The notes under the pieces are model-generated. The model searched no databases. It was not told the origin of the DNA and saw only the letters and a list, made by a program, of their open reading frames with translations. DNA of 39,463 nucleotides from a virus. The stretch lies in the IMG/VR virus record IMGVR_UViG_3300042691_033130, positions 1-39,463 of that record; one strand, given 5' to 3'. A program made the translations under genes and the position numbers. Of this stretch, positions 7,192-15,412 are shown in pieces; the first letter of the stretch is position 1, and each line of letters begins with the position of its first letter.

Positions 7192-8252
7192 AGCGCCTAG
7201 CGGCTGCGGCTGTATTGAGCCTGTGCGTGATTGCTGCGCAGGCTCAAACCACAGTGCAACAAATCCTTACGCCCAGTCCTTGGACCATTGGCATCATGGT
7301 GGCCCAATGGATCATGAAAGAAGAGCGTAAGATTTTCTATGTTGAGGTCACAGCACAAGGCGCCACTCTTGAAGAAGCCCGGAAACAGGCCATGCGAATG
7401 GCTGTGGAACGTGCCGTGGGATCGGTGGCTAGCACAGCCACAGAAGCCAAGAATTCTCGCTTGGTTCGAGATGAAATCATTGTGTATTCGTCAGGTTATG
7501 TTGACGATTACCGAGTGATCAATCAGCAGTTGGTAAATGGTCAAACTCAGGTGCAAATGAAAATTTGGGTGAGTCATAGCAAGTTGGCCAATAGACTGCT
7601 AGGCGAAAGCAAAACCACAGGGCAAATTGAAGGCGGGCGCATTTCAGCTCAGATTGAAACTTTTCAGCATGAAAGAAAATCTGGCGATCAATTGCTGCTG
7701 CAAGTGTTACGCGATTATCCCAGCAAGAGTTTTCACGTGGTAATGGACAAAACTCAGATATGGGTGCATACTGATAGAGAGACTTACATCACCATACCTT
7801 TCCGACTGTACTGGGACAAAAATTACATTGAAAGTTTTTCCGAAACCATGCGTTTGATCCAACAGCGCAAAGACTGCGACTCTTGGATACTGCCATGCAC
7901 AGCCACCCGAGTGGTCAAAGTAGCCAACGACCGATATGGTTTTGATGATGAACAGGCTGTTAATCTCATGTGGCAAGAGATTCAGTTGAGTAGACCGCAG
8001 ATCCTGCTCAAACTTTATGATCGATCCAATCAATTGCAGTGGCAAAACTGCTTCACACTGCCAGAGCTGGACAGCTGGGACAGTGCTTGGAATGCCTGGG
8101 TGTATTTTAACGGATCTACTGTGAGCATTGATCCTTACCGCAAGCAGTTGGCCAATGTCACACTGCCTACCAAGAGCCTGCCCATGCAAAATCTGGACCG
8201 AGCTGATATTGAAATAGTGCGTATGTCCAATTGTCCCAAACCTCGTAGATAA
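7188..8252 (+). CDS. Secreted periplasmic protein, 354 residues (FlgT-N/LPP20-like segment)
   Basis: The N-terminal signal peptide is cleaved probably after AQA (MKRLAAAAVLSLCVIAAQA). A segment TLEEARKQAMRMAVERAVGS is the classic helix of FlgT-N/LPP20-type domains, also echoed in the preceding lipoprotein. The rest is mixed alpha/beta with two paired cysteine positions (KDCDSWILPC), possibly a disulfide. As the third gene of an envelope operon it likely works with the lipoprotein upstream, perhaps modifying the outer membrane of the infected cell. No enzymatic motif is visible. Confidence 0.66.
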   Translation: MKRLAAAAVLSLCVIAAQAQTTVQQILTPSPWTIGIMVAQWIMKEERKIFYVEVTAQGATLEEARKQAMRMAVERAVGSVASTATEAKNSRLVRDEIIVYSSGYVDDYRVINQQLVNGQTQVQMKIWVSHSKLANRLLGESKTTGQIEGGRISAQIETFQHERKSGDQLLLQVLRDYPSKSFHVVMDKTQIWVHTDRETYITIPFRLYWDKNYIESFSETMRLIQQRKDCDSWILPCTATRVVKVANDRYGFDDEQAVNLMWQEIQLSRPQILLKLYDRSNQLQWQNCFTLPELDSWDSAWNAWVYFNGSTVSIDPYRKQLANVTLPTKSLPMQNLDRADIEIVRMSNCPKPRR

Positions 8253-8292
8253 TCATCTGCTGCAATAGTACAATACGCTATTGGAGACAACT

Positions 8293-8868
8293 ATGGCCAC
8301 CGCAGATAAAAGTTCAAATGATTACCTAGCACCCAGCGACGCCTTGCCCGACCATGGCATCTATGTGCTCATGAACAGTATAGATGATGAAACTGTTAAA
8401 CCCGTGATCGAATGGTTGTTGCATGAAAACTATGTGCGAAAGAAAAAGCATAAAGAACTGCTGTTGATGATCTGTTCTGCAGGAGGCGATCTAGAAACTG
8501 CGTTTGCTCTAATAGACGTCATGACTTCCAGTAACATTCCAATCAAGACCGTGGGACTGGGCAGTGTGGCCAGTTGTGGCCTAATGATTTTTCTAGCAGG
8601 CACCCGTGGCCGTAGAATTCTCACACCCAATACCAGTATACTCAGTCATCAGTTCAGTTGGGGTAACTCAGGCAAGGCGCATGAATTATTTGCCACAATC
8701 AAAGAGTTTCAATTAGTCGAACAACGCATGTTGGAACACTACAAAAAATGCACCGGACTTGATGATGACAAGATCAAAAAGGTTCTGTTGCCACCTCAGG
8801 ATGTGTATCTTTCAGCACAAGAAGCCTTGGATTACGGAATCTGTGATCACGTGGCCAACTTGCCTTAA
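8293..8868 (+). CDS. ClpP-type serine protease, divergent copy
   Basis: This 191-residue protein has the ClpP fold: MICSAGGD (oxyanion-loop region), the nucleophile S94 in GSVASCGLM, H119 in LSHQFSWG, and D170 in QDVYLSAQEALDYG, so the triad is complete. Sequence around the triad differs from bacterial ClpP (ASCG for ASMG, HQFS for HQPL), indicating a phage lineage. It could make a tetradecamer alone or with the second ClpP at 10460. The ATG at 8293 follows TTGGAGA at good distance; the frame also opens with TTG at 8281, less likely. Its 3' end overlaps a convergent gene by 4 bases. Confidence 0.86.
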   Translation: MATADKSSNDYLAPSDALPDHGIYVLMNSIDDETVKPVIEWLLHENYVRKKKHKELLLMICSAGGDLETAFALIDVMTSSNIPIKTVGLGSVASCGLMIFLAGTRGRRILTPNTSILSHQFSWGNSGKAHELFATIKEFQLVEQRMLEHYKKCTGLDDDKIKKVLLPPQDVYLSAQEALDYGICDHVANLP

Positions 8869-10412
8869 CTTCTGCGTTTTCTTCCTAGAGATTTCTCAGT
8901 ACCCATGGGTTCGGTCTTGAAAGCCTTGACTGTGCTGCGTTTGGGTTTCAAGTCCGGACTGTCAATATCCGCTTGAGCCGACTGAGGGTCGTCAAGAGTT
9001 TTGCCAGTGGGATTCACAGTGAATGTGAACTTCTGTTTGATACCAGTGCTATAATAACCCTTGTCTGGGTCAAGTGTAATTGCACTAACCAGTGATCCAG
9101 GCCATTTGCTAGTGAACTTTTGCAAAGTCCACTGTTGGCCACGTGCTGATACCTTAGTATAGATCTGAACCAAAGCACTGTTGTTCATGATAATGGCTGC
9201 GTCTTTACCAAAGTTGGTATTGTTATTCACATGCTTGGCCACTTCAAATGCCACGCTGGCCAACACATGATAGAACAAATTCACACTCTGCGGTTCGCGA
9301 GTGTTTCTTGACTGAGCCAATTTGATAATTTTCTTTGAAGGACTGATTCCATTAACAGTGACGTCACCGATGGATGCCAGCGGCAACGGTCTCACACGCT
9401 TGAGTGATTTGATAAATTCAGCATCCTGGTCTGTAATGATCTTGAACTGTCGTGCTAATATTAAAGGACCATCTACCATGCTGGAGTTGGCAATGGTTTC
9501 CAAGATGTCAATAGTGTCAGTGAGTTTGCGAGTGAGTTTACGCCCTTCGGCAGTTTGTTGCAGTTCTTTATAACTGTTTAGAATATTCACTGCCGACGCG
9601 GCAGCTCCTCGACCACCCTTGCTGCTGACCTTGATTGATCTACCATCAGGTGATACCATTAAACTATCACTTAGGCCTTCGGTTTTACTGGAACCAAAAT
9701 TTATTGTGGTATCTGCGAATCCACCGTCACCAAGAAAAATCTCTCCAGCCTGTGCAGCTTCGCCTTCGAATTGTCCAGTTTGCAGCGCAATTGGCTGTAG
9801 TAGTTCACAGAAGTAATCTTGGAACGCACTGATGTCCATTTCACTGGGCCTGACAAAACTGAATGGCAGTTCGCCACCTGAGGCTAGGTGTTGAGTGACT
9901 GTGGTCAGTGAGCTACCTGGAAATTTGGCCTCAACCTGTCTCACGATATCAGCAGCGGTCAAGTTGTCAAGTTCGGTCAGTATGTCTTGAGGAGTTGCAC
10001 TGCTTTGTGTTTTGACAGCGGCCTTGCCTTTGTATCTATAGTCACCCAGACCGGTTTGATTGTCCCAGTAATTGCCTCTTGGATCAGGGCTGAGTTCTTT
10101 GTCAAAGTATCTAATAAAATACACAGGACGACCATTTGCGTCTTCAAATTCAGCTATGCCAAAAGATCTAGTCTGCTTGCGCCACCAATTGGTTTCTACA
10201 GGCCGACTTCCTAGAGTCTGCGTTACTTGATTTACTGCCTGCTGCGTTTGCTCATTTGAATCGTATTTGCCGCCACCTTCAGGGAAGAATTGGATGCTTC
10301 TAAAACGGATTTCGTTGCCCGCACCATCAGCAAACACGTCTCCCGGTTTGCGATTGGCAATGCCCGTGCTTTCGGTTAAGATATCAAATTTGTCAAGTAG
10401 ATTGCGTATCAT
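8865..10412 (-). CDS. Large hypothetical protein, 515 residues
   Basis: It is on the reverse strand, wedged between the two clpP genes. The chosen ATG at 10412 gives MIRNLLDKFDILTES, an N-terminus I associate with large phage proteins of unknown role. The middle holds D249-S-L-M-V then I-K261-V-S-S-K265-G-G-R-G-A-A, a spacing loosely like a PD-(D/E)XK nuclease core, but the second acid is missing, so this is weak. The C-terminal 60 residues are basic and disordered (KPKRSTVKAF...SLGRKRRS). A virion protein or DNA-binding effector is possible. A longer start at 10460 exists but overlaps clpP. Confidence 0.62.
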   Translation of the reverse strand: MIRNLLDKFDILTESTGIANRKPGDVFADGAGNEIRFRSIQFFPEGGGKYDSNEQTQQAVNQVTQTLGSRPVETNWWRKQTRSFGIAEFEDANGRPVYFIRYFDKELSPDPRGNYWDNQTGLGDYRYKGKAAVKTQSSATPQDILTELDNLTAADIVRQVEAKFPGSSLTTVTQHLASGGELPFSFVRPSEMDISAFQDYFCELLQPIALQTGQFEGEAAQAGEIFLGDGGFADTTINFGSSKTEGLSDSLMVSPDGRSIKVSSKGGRGAAASAVNILNSYKELQQTAEGRKLTRKLTDTIDILETIANSSMVDGPLILARQFKIITDQDAEFIKSLKRVRPLPLASIGDVTVNGISPSKKIIKLAQSRNTREPQSVNLFYHVLASVAFEVAKHVNNNTNFGKDAAIIMNNSALVQIYTKVSARGQQWTLQKFTSKWPGSLVSAITLDPDKGYYSTGIKQKFTFTVNPTGKTLDDPQSAQADIDSPDLKPKRSTVKAFKTEPMGTEKSLGRKRRS

Positions 10413-10430
10413 ATAAATGTGTTGTATAAT
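10402..10430 (+). promoter_or_regulatory. Promoter of second clpP; divergent with the 515-residue gene
   Basis: TTGCGT, 17 bases, TATAAT, 29 bases before the clpP ATG, followed by ACAAGGAGT. The palindrome GTATAATAC could serve as -10 for the opposite strand too, and the forward -35 falls inside the reverse gene's first codons. Confidence 0.5.
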
Positions 10431-10459
10431 ACTGTACTTATCTAAAACAAGGAGTCCCA

Positions 10460-11050
10460 ATGCCCAATCTAGTGCCTATCGTTCTTGAGCAAACCAGCAA
10501 AGGCGAACGCAGTTATGACATCTACAGCCGACTTTTGCGTGATCGAATCATCATGCTTGACGGAGAAGTAACACAGCATTCTGCCAGTCTTGTGGTAGCT
10601 CAAATGCTGTTTTTAGAAAGTGAAGATCCTAAAAAACCAATTAATCTCTATATCAACAGCCCGGGCGGGTCTGTTACAGCAGGCATGAGCATCTATGATA
10701 CCATGCAGTTTATTCAGTGCCCGGTGCATACCATTGTGATGGGGCAGGCAGCGTCCATGGGCTCACTGTTGGCCACAGCTGGGGAAAAAGGACATCGTTA
10801 CATACTGCCCAACGCTCGACACATGATACATCAACCCTTGGGCGGAGCAAGTGGACAGGCCACTGACGTTGAAATACAAGCTCGTGAGCTGTTGCGTTGG
10901 AAAACAGTGTTGACTGATATCTATTCAAAGCATACCGGACTTGATGCCGAGGCTTTGAAAGCCGACATGGAGCGAGATAACTTCATGACAGCCGAACAGT
11001 CTGTGGCCTATGGTCTGGCTGACAAATTGATTACCAAGAGAGAGTTATAA
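10460..11050 (+). CDS. clpP: ATP-dependent Clp protease proteolytic subunit
   Basis: This is a canonical 196-residue Clp[22 protein letters not shown], nucleophile S99 in [16 protein letters not shown]124 in MIHQPLGG, and D173 in [18 protein letters not shown]. The N-terminus ([27 protein letters not shown]) is the axial-loop region needed to dock an unfoldase. No ClpX/ClpA gene is present in the window, so it would borrow a host unfoldase or serve as a processing protease. Its stop overlaps the asparagine-synthase-like gene (TAATG). It is much closer to bacterial ClpP than the copy at 8293. Confidence 0.95.
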   Translation: MPNLVPIVLEQTSKGERSYDIYSRLLRDRIIMLDGEVTQHSASLVVAQMLFLESEDPKKPINLYINSPGGSVTAGMSIYDTMQFIQCPVHTIVMGQAASMGSLLATAGEKGHRYILPNARHMIHQPLGGASGQATDVEIQARELLRWKTVLTDIYSKHTGLDAEALKADMERDNFMTAEQSVAYGLADKLITKREL

Positions 11051-12231
11051 TGTTCTTTTGGATCAGTAAAGAGCCCCGGGCCATGATGAGTCAACACACA
11101 CGTTACTTTCATTGGTCAGTGGATACTGACGAAGGATGGCAGGTTAGCCGTACCTGGGATAGATTTCTAATTTACAAGGGTTATACTGACGAAGGTCAAT
11201 TGCCTAATCGAGTGTGGGAGATAGCGGATGCACCTTGGGCTTCAATCAAAGGCAACTTTTGTATACTTGATATTCAAGATTCTGGTATAAGAGTCATACA
11301 CAATGACTGCAGAAGTTTTCCTCTTTGGTATGACAATCAACAAGGCTTAACCAATTTAGTGCCTTTAACACACAGTGTCTGGGCCGACAGCTCGGTGCAT
11401 ATCAATCAAGATCTTGCGCTCACTGAAATCAAACATGACATCATTGGTGACTTGCCACAGAGCACAGCACTAGTGAATTATGTATTAGATACCATTGATC
11501 ACATTCTAATCACAAAGTTCAAAACCTTTTTTGAACACAACCCATTGCCAGTGCGTATTTTTCTCAGCGGAGGTATTGATACTACCTTGATGTGGAGTTA
11601 TCTACACAAACTTGGAATCAAACATGAAGTTGTACTAGCTGAACATCTTGAGTTTGACAAGTTCTGGGTACGCAATCATCATAGACTCACAGAACAGAAC
11701 TGGGCATACAAACAAATACATCACTGGCGTGAGCCAACTGTGCTGGTTAGTGGTTGCCCTGGTGATGAATTTAGTCTACGCAATCCTGGCATGGCCAATA
11801 TGTTGAGTCTATGCCACGACGGACGTATGTTGCATGAGTGCATTGAAACTGACGACTTACACTATTATTACTTCAATTCACAGAAAAATCGCGAGCTGTT
11901 TATACAACAAAGACAAGATCCTGAAGTTGCCAAGCTGATTCGTGATCCTGACACGCTTAACAGGCATCTTTTAGATCGTGCCGCAAACGATCACCAACAC
12001 TGGCATCTTGGTAACACATTGACATTTACACCCATGCGTGATCTTGTGATTCTCAAAGAATTCTTGAGCTTGCCTTTTGATGTCATGCGCTCACAAATGT
12101 TAAACAGCAAGATCAGTCGTTTGTTGATAGAACGCAACTGTCCAAAAGCTCTAGATATTTTAAGCACACAGAAGAATCATGAGAACTATTTGGAAAATCT
12201 AACATGTCTACTTCCACTAGAAGTAACTTGA
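11050..12231 (+). CDS. Asparagine-synthase-like ATP-pyrophosphatase protein
   Basis: This 393-residue protein has the N-type ATP-pyrophosphatase P-loop S173-G-G-I-D177-T-T in RIFLSGGIDTTLMW, and a following SGCPGDEFSLRNP segment where asparagine synthases have their second nucleotide motif. No N-terminal Cys glutaminase nucleophile follows the initiator Met, so it probably does not use glutamine directly. The first 130 residues look like a degenerate glutaminase-like or substrate domain. Such proteins amidate or form amide bonds through an acyl-AMP. In-frame ATGs at 11083 and 11086 are alternatives. It converges on the radical SAM gene with a 15-base overlap. Confidence 0.74.
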   Translation: MFFWISKEPRAMMSQHTRYFHWSVDTDEGWQVSRTWDRFLIYKGYTDEGQLPNRVWEIADAPWASIKGNFCILDIQDSGIRVIHNDCRSFPLWYDNQQGLTNLVPLTHSVWADSSVHINQDLALTEIKHDIIGDLPQSTALVNYVLDTIDHILITKFKTFFEHNPLPVRIFLSGGIDTTLMWSYLHKLGIKHEVVLAEHLEFDKFWVRNHHRLTEQNWAYKQIHHWREPTVLVSGCPGDEFSLRNPGMANMLSLCHDGRMLHECIETDDLHYYYFNSQKNRELFIQQRQDPEVAKLIRDPDTLNRHLLDRAANDHQHWHLGNTLTFTPMRDLVILKEFLSLPFDVMRSQMLNSKISRLLIERNCPKALDILSTQKNHENYLENLTCLLPLEVT

Positions 12232-13386
12232 TACCTCTGGTAGGTAATCTCTAATGTTGATGTGTTTGGCCTGATCCATTTGGTAAATGAAATCTTTCAT
12301 GCGTTGATGCTTGATAGCATCAAAAGGCATGTCCTCTAGATTGTCTCTGATACTGGCCAAAGCGTTTTGAGCATTTATACGTTGATACTTTTCAATATCA
12401 GCATGCTCTAGATTTTTTATTGTGCTGTTCAATCTAGTAATGATAGCAGGTCTACTCTGCAATAGGATAGCACTTTCATCCATGAACCAAGTGTTGTTCA
12501 CTGTGTGCGCCGCACCAAAACTCACCACTTCCGGCCAATCCTTCGCAAGCCATTCCACAAGCTCGCTCACCAAATGAAAATTGTACACACTGGTAGTGAT
12601 GTTCACTCTTACAGCAACATTGGGCAAGGCACGACAGTGCAAATAATTTGAGTACACTGTGTCCCAATCAGTACCATACCTAATGTACTCTGCTGGTCTG
12701 CCAATGGCGTCTAGACTAAAGATCATGGTCACGCTACCAGGATAGGCAGCAAGTAGTTCACGATCAACACAGCTACCGTTGGTAAAGATCATGAGATTGG
12801 ACTTGCATGATTGTTCAACCAGCCACGCTAGAAATCTTTTGCAGGCAGGATCATAAAAGGGTTCTCCTCCCAACACCACAATATCGCGGATGCGCGGTAA
12901 TACTGCGCCAATCTTGTCTAGATCCAGTTGGTGTTTGACCTGACGAATTTCTATCACTGCATCATCGCCTGCTGTCCAATCCGCGGTGGTATCAATTCCA
13001 GCTTTGCGGTAAAAATCAGTCACACGACTGCTGGCTTCGGGCCAGCAGGTTTGGCAAGCAAAATTGCACACATTGCCCGGACGTATTTCCAAGGTAAGAT
13101 CATCTGCTTGATAGTGTGCATAACTGCTTTCCGCATTCAATCGCATGCTGTCTCCGCGACCTTGTGATTCAAAGTGTTCACACACATGACATTCTGATGG
13201 CCATTGCTCTTGGCTGAGACTTTGTTGTAACTTTTGCAACTCTGGTCGTTGATGCCAGGTCACAAGATCAACTTGGTCCAAGTGCATGTTTGAACGCCAG
13301 GCATGATCACCATGAAAACTGCAACATGGTCGTACCAAACGGTTATAATCTATGGCTATACCGTGCTGAAGAAATTGACATCGCAT
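12217..13386 (-). CDS. Radical SAM protein with extra Cys clusters (twitch/SPASM-like)
   Basis: This 389-residue reverse-strand protein has the radical SAM signature C107-N-F-A-C111-Q-T-C114, a following VVLGGEPFYDPA (GGEP motif for SAM), and MIFSLDAIG. Cysteines upstream at the N-terminus (VRPCCSFHG) and in ECHVCEHF resemble the auxiliary-cluster region of twitch-type radical SAM proteins, here placed before the core. These enzymes modify peptides or sugars. I choose ATG at 13386; a TTG at 13419 would add 11 residues but overlaps the forward promoter. Together with the adjacent asparagine-synthase-like gene it suggests a peptide or glycan modification pair. Confidence 0.82.
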   Translation of the reverse strand: MRCQFLQHGIAIDYNRLVRPCCSFHGDHAWRSNMHLDQVDLVTWHQRPELQKLQQSLSQEQWPSECHVCEHFESQGRGDSMRLNAESSYAHYQADDLTLEIRPGNVCNFACQTCWPEASSRVTDFYRKAGIDTTADWTAGDDAVIEIRQVKHQLDLDKIGAVLPRIRDIVVLGGEPFYDPACKRFLAWLVEQSCKSNLMIFTNGSCVDRELLAAYPGSVTMIFSLDAIGRPAEYIRYGTDWDTVYSNYLHCRALPNVAVRVNITTSVYNFHLVSELVEWLAKDWPEVVSFGAAHTVNNTWFMDESAILLQSRPAIITRLNSTIKNLEHADIEKYQRINAQNALASIRDNLEDMPFDAIKHQRMKDFIYQMDQAKHINIRDYLPEVSSYF

Positions 13387-13411
13387 GGGGTACTTAGTGG
13401 TCAGCTCCAGG

Positions 13412-13440
13412 TTGACCAAAAAACCCCATTTCGTTATACT
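13412..13440 (+). promoter_or_regulatory. Promoter, TTGACC class
   Basis: TTGACC, 17 bases, TATACT. The leader then reads ATTGAAACACTAACTGATAA and GGAGT, 30 bases from -10 to ATG. It faces away from the radical SAM gene. Confidence 0.8.
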
Positions 13441-13470
13441 ATTGAAACACTAACTGATAAGGAGTTAACA

Positions 13471-13752
13471 ATGTCGCAATTGACCATTCAGGATGTTAAT
13501 TCAGCAATCATGTATGGCTCGTTCACAAACGACCAACTCAGTAGCATTGGCGATGCTATACGTTATCGGCGTGCTCAAATTGGCAAAGAGACCAAGCGTT
13601 CCTTGATGCCAGGAGATGTTGTGAAATTCACAAACCCCAAGACTGGACGTACCCATCAAGGCAATGTTGTTAAAATCAAAATCAAAAATGTTCAGGTACG
13701 AGAAGGTCTTGTTACATGGAACGTTCCTGCAAACATGCTGACTATTGCTTAA
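13471..13752 (+). CDS. Small KOW-like phage protein
   Basis: The product is 93 residues. The N-terminal part is a short helix (TIQDVNSAIMYGSFTNDQLSSIGDAIRYRRAQIG). The second half, MPGDVVKFTNPKTGRTHQGNVVKIKIKNVQV...WNVPANMLTIA, is a small beta-barrel with the L/M-P-G-D-x-V-x-F start and the T-G-x-V-x-K turn seen in KOW/SH3-like domains of many phage proteins. Nucleic-acid binding is plausible. A clear ribosome-binding site AAGGAG and the TTGACC-class promoter fix the start; longer frames upstream are overlaps with the radical SAM gene. Confidence 0.76.
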   Translation: MSQLTIQDVNSAIMYGSFTNDQLSSIGDAIRYRRAQIGKETKRSLMPGDVVKFTNPKTGRTHQGNVVKIKIKNVQVREGLVTWNVPANMLTIA

Positions 13753-13771
13753 TAAGCAACAGGAACTTTGG

Positions 13772-13800
13772 TTGGCCAATTATTACCAATTTTGTATAAT
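13772..13800 (+). promoter_or_regulatory. Promoter, TTGGCC variant
   Basis: TTGGCC, 17 bases, TATAAT, then ATGGGTATAGTGAACAACAA and GGG before the ATG at 13830 (29 bases). Confidence 0.75.
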
Positions 13801-13829
13801 ATGGGTATAGTGAACAACAAGGGACCAAA

Positions 13830-14069
13830 ATGATACTGGCTGATGAACTTAACAAATATACAACAATTGATCGTTATGAACTCAGCAATATTCTCGCCAA
13901 TAGTGGTTATTCTGATTGTAGTTTTAATTCTGTTCGATTTTTAGGACTCACAAACGGCGGAAACTTTTGCTATTCTGTAAAGTATTTTGATGATCACAGC
14001 GATGGCGAACAAACAGGCAAAGTGTTTGTTAGCAAAAGTGCAACCGGAGACATGATTGCAGAGTTCTAA
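13830..14069 (+). CDS. Hypothetical protein, 79 residues
   Basis: This is a soluble protein with an N-terminal helical part (ADELNKYTTIDRYELSNILANSGY) and a beta-rich end (FCYSVKYFDD...GKVFVSKS). No family is recognised. It has its own TTGGCC promoter and is followed by another promoter, so it appears to be a single-gene transcript. Confidence 0.6.
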   Translation: MILADELNKYTTIDRYELSNILANSGYSDCSFNSVRFLGLTNGGNFCYSVKYFDDHSDGEQTGKVFVSKSATGDMIAEF

Positions 14070-14075
14070 AAACGG

Positions 14076-14104
14076 TTGGCCAAAAATCTCCCTTTTGCTA
14101 CAAT
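14076..14104 (+). promoter_or_regulatory. Promoter, TTGGCC variant
   Basis: TTGGCC, 17 bases, TACAAT, followed by ATTGGTATAGTAACTAATAA and GGAGC, with the ATG 32 bases after the -10 box. Confidence 0.78.
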
Positions 14105-14136
14105 ATTGGTATAGTAACTAATAAGGAGCGTATCAA

Positions 14137-14436
14137 ATGTCAAAACTTACTGAATACACCCTAGAAATATACAAAGCAGACAAGCGAGTTAAAAAAGCCG
14201 ATCGTTATGGTAAGAGCAAGCCGGGTCTGCGTTTTTACCAAATAATGGACTTTGCTCCTGTTACTAAGGATTACATTGAAACAGTAGCAGAGCAAAAGCG
14301 TAAACTAGGTTTTGTTGTAGAAGTTTTTGAAACTTTTGTTACTCGCAAGAATTTAGTAGGTGGTAAGGAATTTCAGGAACGTTACGATACGCCCTACTAC
14401 TGCTCACCCAGTTCTGAATCTTTTTGGAGTATGTGA
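14137..14436 (+). CDS. Hypothetical protein, 99 residues
   Basis: Basic in the first half (KADKRVKKADRYGKSKPG) and mixed alpha/beta afterwards. No motif or membrane segment is visible. It leads a run of overlapping small genes through 16443: its stop overlaps the next ATG (TGATG). Confidence 0.58.
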   Translation: MSKLTEYTLEIYKADKRVKKADRYGKSKPGLRFYQIMDFAPVTKDYIETVAEQKRKLGFVVEVFETFVTRKNLVGGKEFQERYDTPYYCSPSSESFWSM

Positions 14437-14558
14437 TGTTAAGAAAACTTATTGATATGATTCCTACTCCCAGTCCTGAATTTGGGGACACTTTGATTAA
14501 TTTGGCACTAGCGTTCGTAGCAGGTTTTGTGATTGCCATGCTGGTGTTTGTGGGATAA
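14436..14558 (+). CDS. Small single-span membrane protein, 40 residues
   Basis: An N-terminal amphipathic part (MLRKLIDMIPTPSPEFGD) is followed by a strong transmembrane helix (INLALAFVAGFVIAMLVFVG). The ATG overlaps the preceding TGA. No family is recognised; spacing and codon continuity with the array of small genes support it. Confidence 0.5.
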   Translation: MLRKLIDMIPTPSPEFGDTLINLALAFVAGFVIAMLVFVG

Positions 14559-14561
14559 TCC

Positions 14562-14777
14562 ATGAACGAACTCATTCATAAACTAGCTGAACATTGTGAA
14601 TCGTTTGGCTCATGGGATAATAAAACCTACACTTTTAATAAACAAAAATTCGCCGAGTTGATTGTGCGGGAATGTATGGAAGTCTGTGCTGATAGAGGTA
14701 AACATCACGATGGACTGTATAGTGCTTGGGCAAGTGATTGTTCTGAGCGAATAGGAAAACGATTTGGAGTTGAATAA
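14562..14777 (+). CDS. MNERI/FAELIV family small protein (paralog 1)
   Basis: This 71-residue protein has the family plan: MNE-L-I-x-x-L-A-E start, a variable aromatic middle, the core KFAELIVRECMEVC, and a C-terminal R-F-G-V-E. I recognise this plan from many large phages, where function remains unknown. DNA coding for the core (14646-14665) is identical to that in copies 2 and 3. The terminal GGAGTTGAATAATG supplies both the last codons and the next gene's ribosome-binding site. Confidence 0.74.
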   Translation: MNELIHKLAEHCESFGSWDNKTYTFNKQKFAELIVRECMEVCADRGKHHDGLYSAWASDCSERIGKRFGVE

Positions 14778-14908
14778 TGGAAGAAGCAATTTTTATCATT
14801 ATGAATTATTATAGAGTATCCCGAGAAACTGCTATAACTCTTTATTGGGATGAGATTGAAGCCTACATGGAGTTGAATGATGAACGAACGAATTCGAGAA
14901 CTTGCTGA
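14777..14908 (+). CDS. Possible 43-residue protein between paralogs
   Basis: The ATG shares its A with the previous stop and is preceded by GGAG. The translation MEEAIFIIMNYYRVSRETAITLYWDEIEAY is helical and protein-like. It overlaps the next gene by 29-32 bases. No homologs are recalled, so it is a tentative call. Confidence 0.4.
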   Translation: MEEAIFIIMNYYRVSRETAITLYWDEIEAYMELNDERTNSRTC

Positions 14909-15182
14909 TGAGGCTAAACAATATTGTTTTGAACAATCTCAAAAACGACTGGCTCCTGAGGACTATATGCCCTATAGTGATATGTACGATAAAAAATTCG
15001 CCGAGTTGATTGTTAGAGAATGTATCGGATTGTGCGACCAGGCTGTAGAAGAAAACAAAAGAACATTTTATACTGTCAACGAAACACAAGAAGTAGGACC
15101 AGCATTGGTAGCAAAAGGATCTCAAGTTCAGGCTGAAAAATTGTCTCAGCAGATTAAACAACATTTTGGAGTTGGCAAATGA
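14880..15182 (+). CDS. MNERI/FAELIV family protein (paralog 2)
   Basis: The 100-residue product is the longest of the family here. It shows MNERIRELADEAKQYCFEQSQ, then DKKFAELIVRECIGLC, a 25-residue insert (ENKRTFYTVNETQEVG...), and the C-terminal IKQHFGVGK. Two adjacent ATGs (14877, 14880) exist; the second matches paralogs. It overlaps the next paralog by 4 bases. Confidence 0.73.
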   Translation: MNERIRELADEAKQYCFEQSQKRLAPEDYMPYSDMYDKKFAELIVRECIGLCDQAVEENKRTFYTVNETQEVGPALVAKGSQVQAEKLSQQIKQHFGVGK

Positions 15183-15412
15183 ACGAACGAATCCGAGAAT
15201 TAGTAGAACAATCTGGTATATCTTTGTATAAGAAAGATGTACTGGATAAACATTTTCCCGAACTTTACGACAGTGTGTATTGTGAATCCTCTGTAGAACA
15301 ATTGGAAAAATTCGCCGAGTTGATTGTACAGGAATGTGCTGGCTTTTTGAGAGATACATTAGACGACCATTTTGCAGCCGAACAGTTAGAACAACATTTT
15401 GGAGTTGAGTGA
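15179..15412 (+). CDS. MNERI/FAELIV family protein (paralog 3)
   Basis: Seventy-seven residues: MNERIRELVEQSGISLYKKDVLD, core KFAELIVQECAGFL, and LEQHFGVE at the end. The core DNA (15308-15327) equals copies 1 and 2 over 20 bases while the middle differs fully. Its last codons GGAGTTGAG act as ribosome-binding site for the next ATG. Confidence 0.73.
   Translation: MNERIRELVEQSGISLYKKDVLDKHFPELYDSVYCESSVEQLEKFAELIVQECAGFLRDTLDDHFAAEQLEQHFGVE

Noticed and set aside
8281-8292. TTG start extending the first clpP
   Set aside because: The ATG at 8293 has a better-placed TTGGAGA and gives a normal ClpP N-terminus.
13303-13470. Longer N-terminus for the KOW-like protein
   Set aside because: It would cross the promoter and overlap the divergent radical SAM gene; ATG 13471 has AAGGAG.
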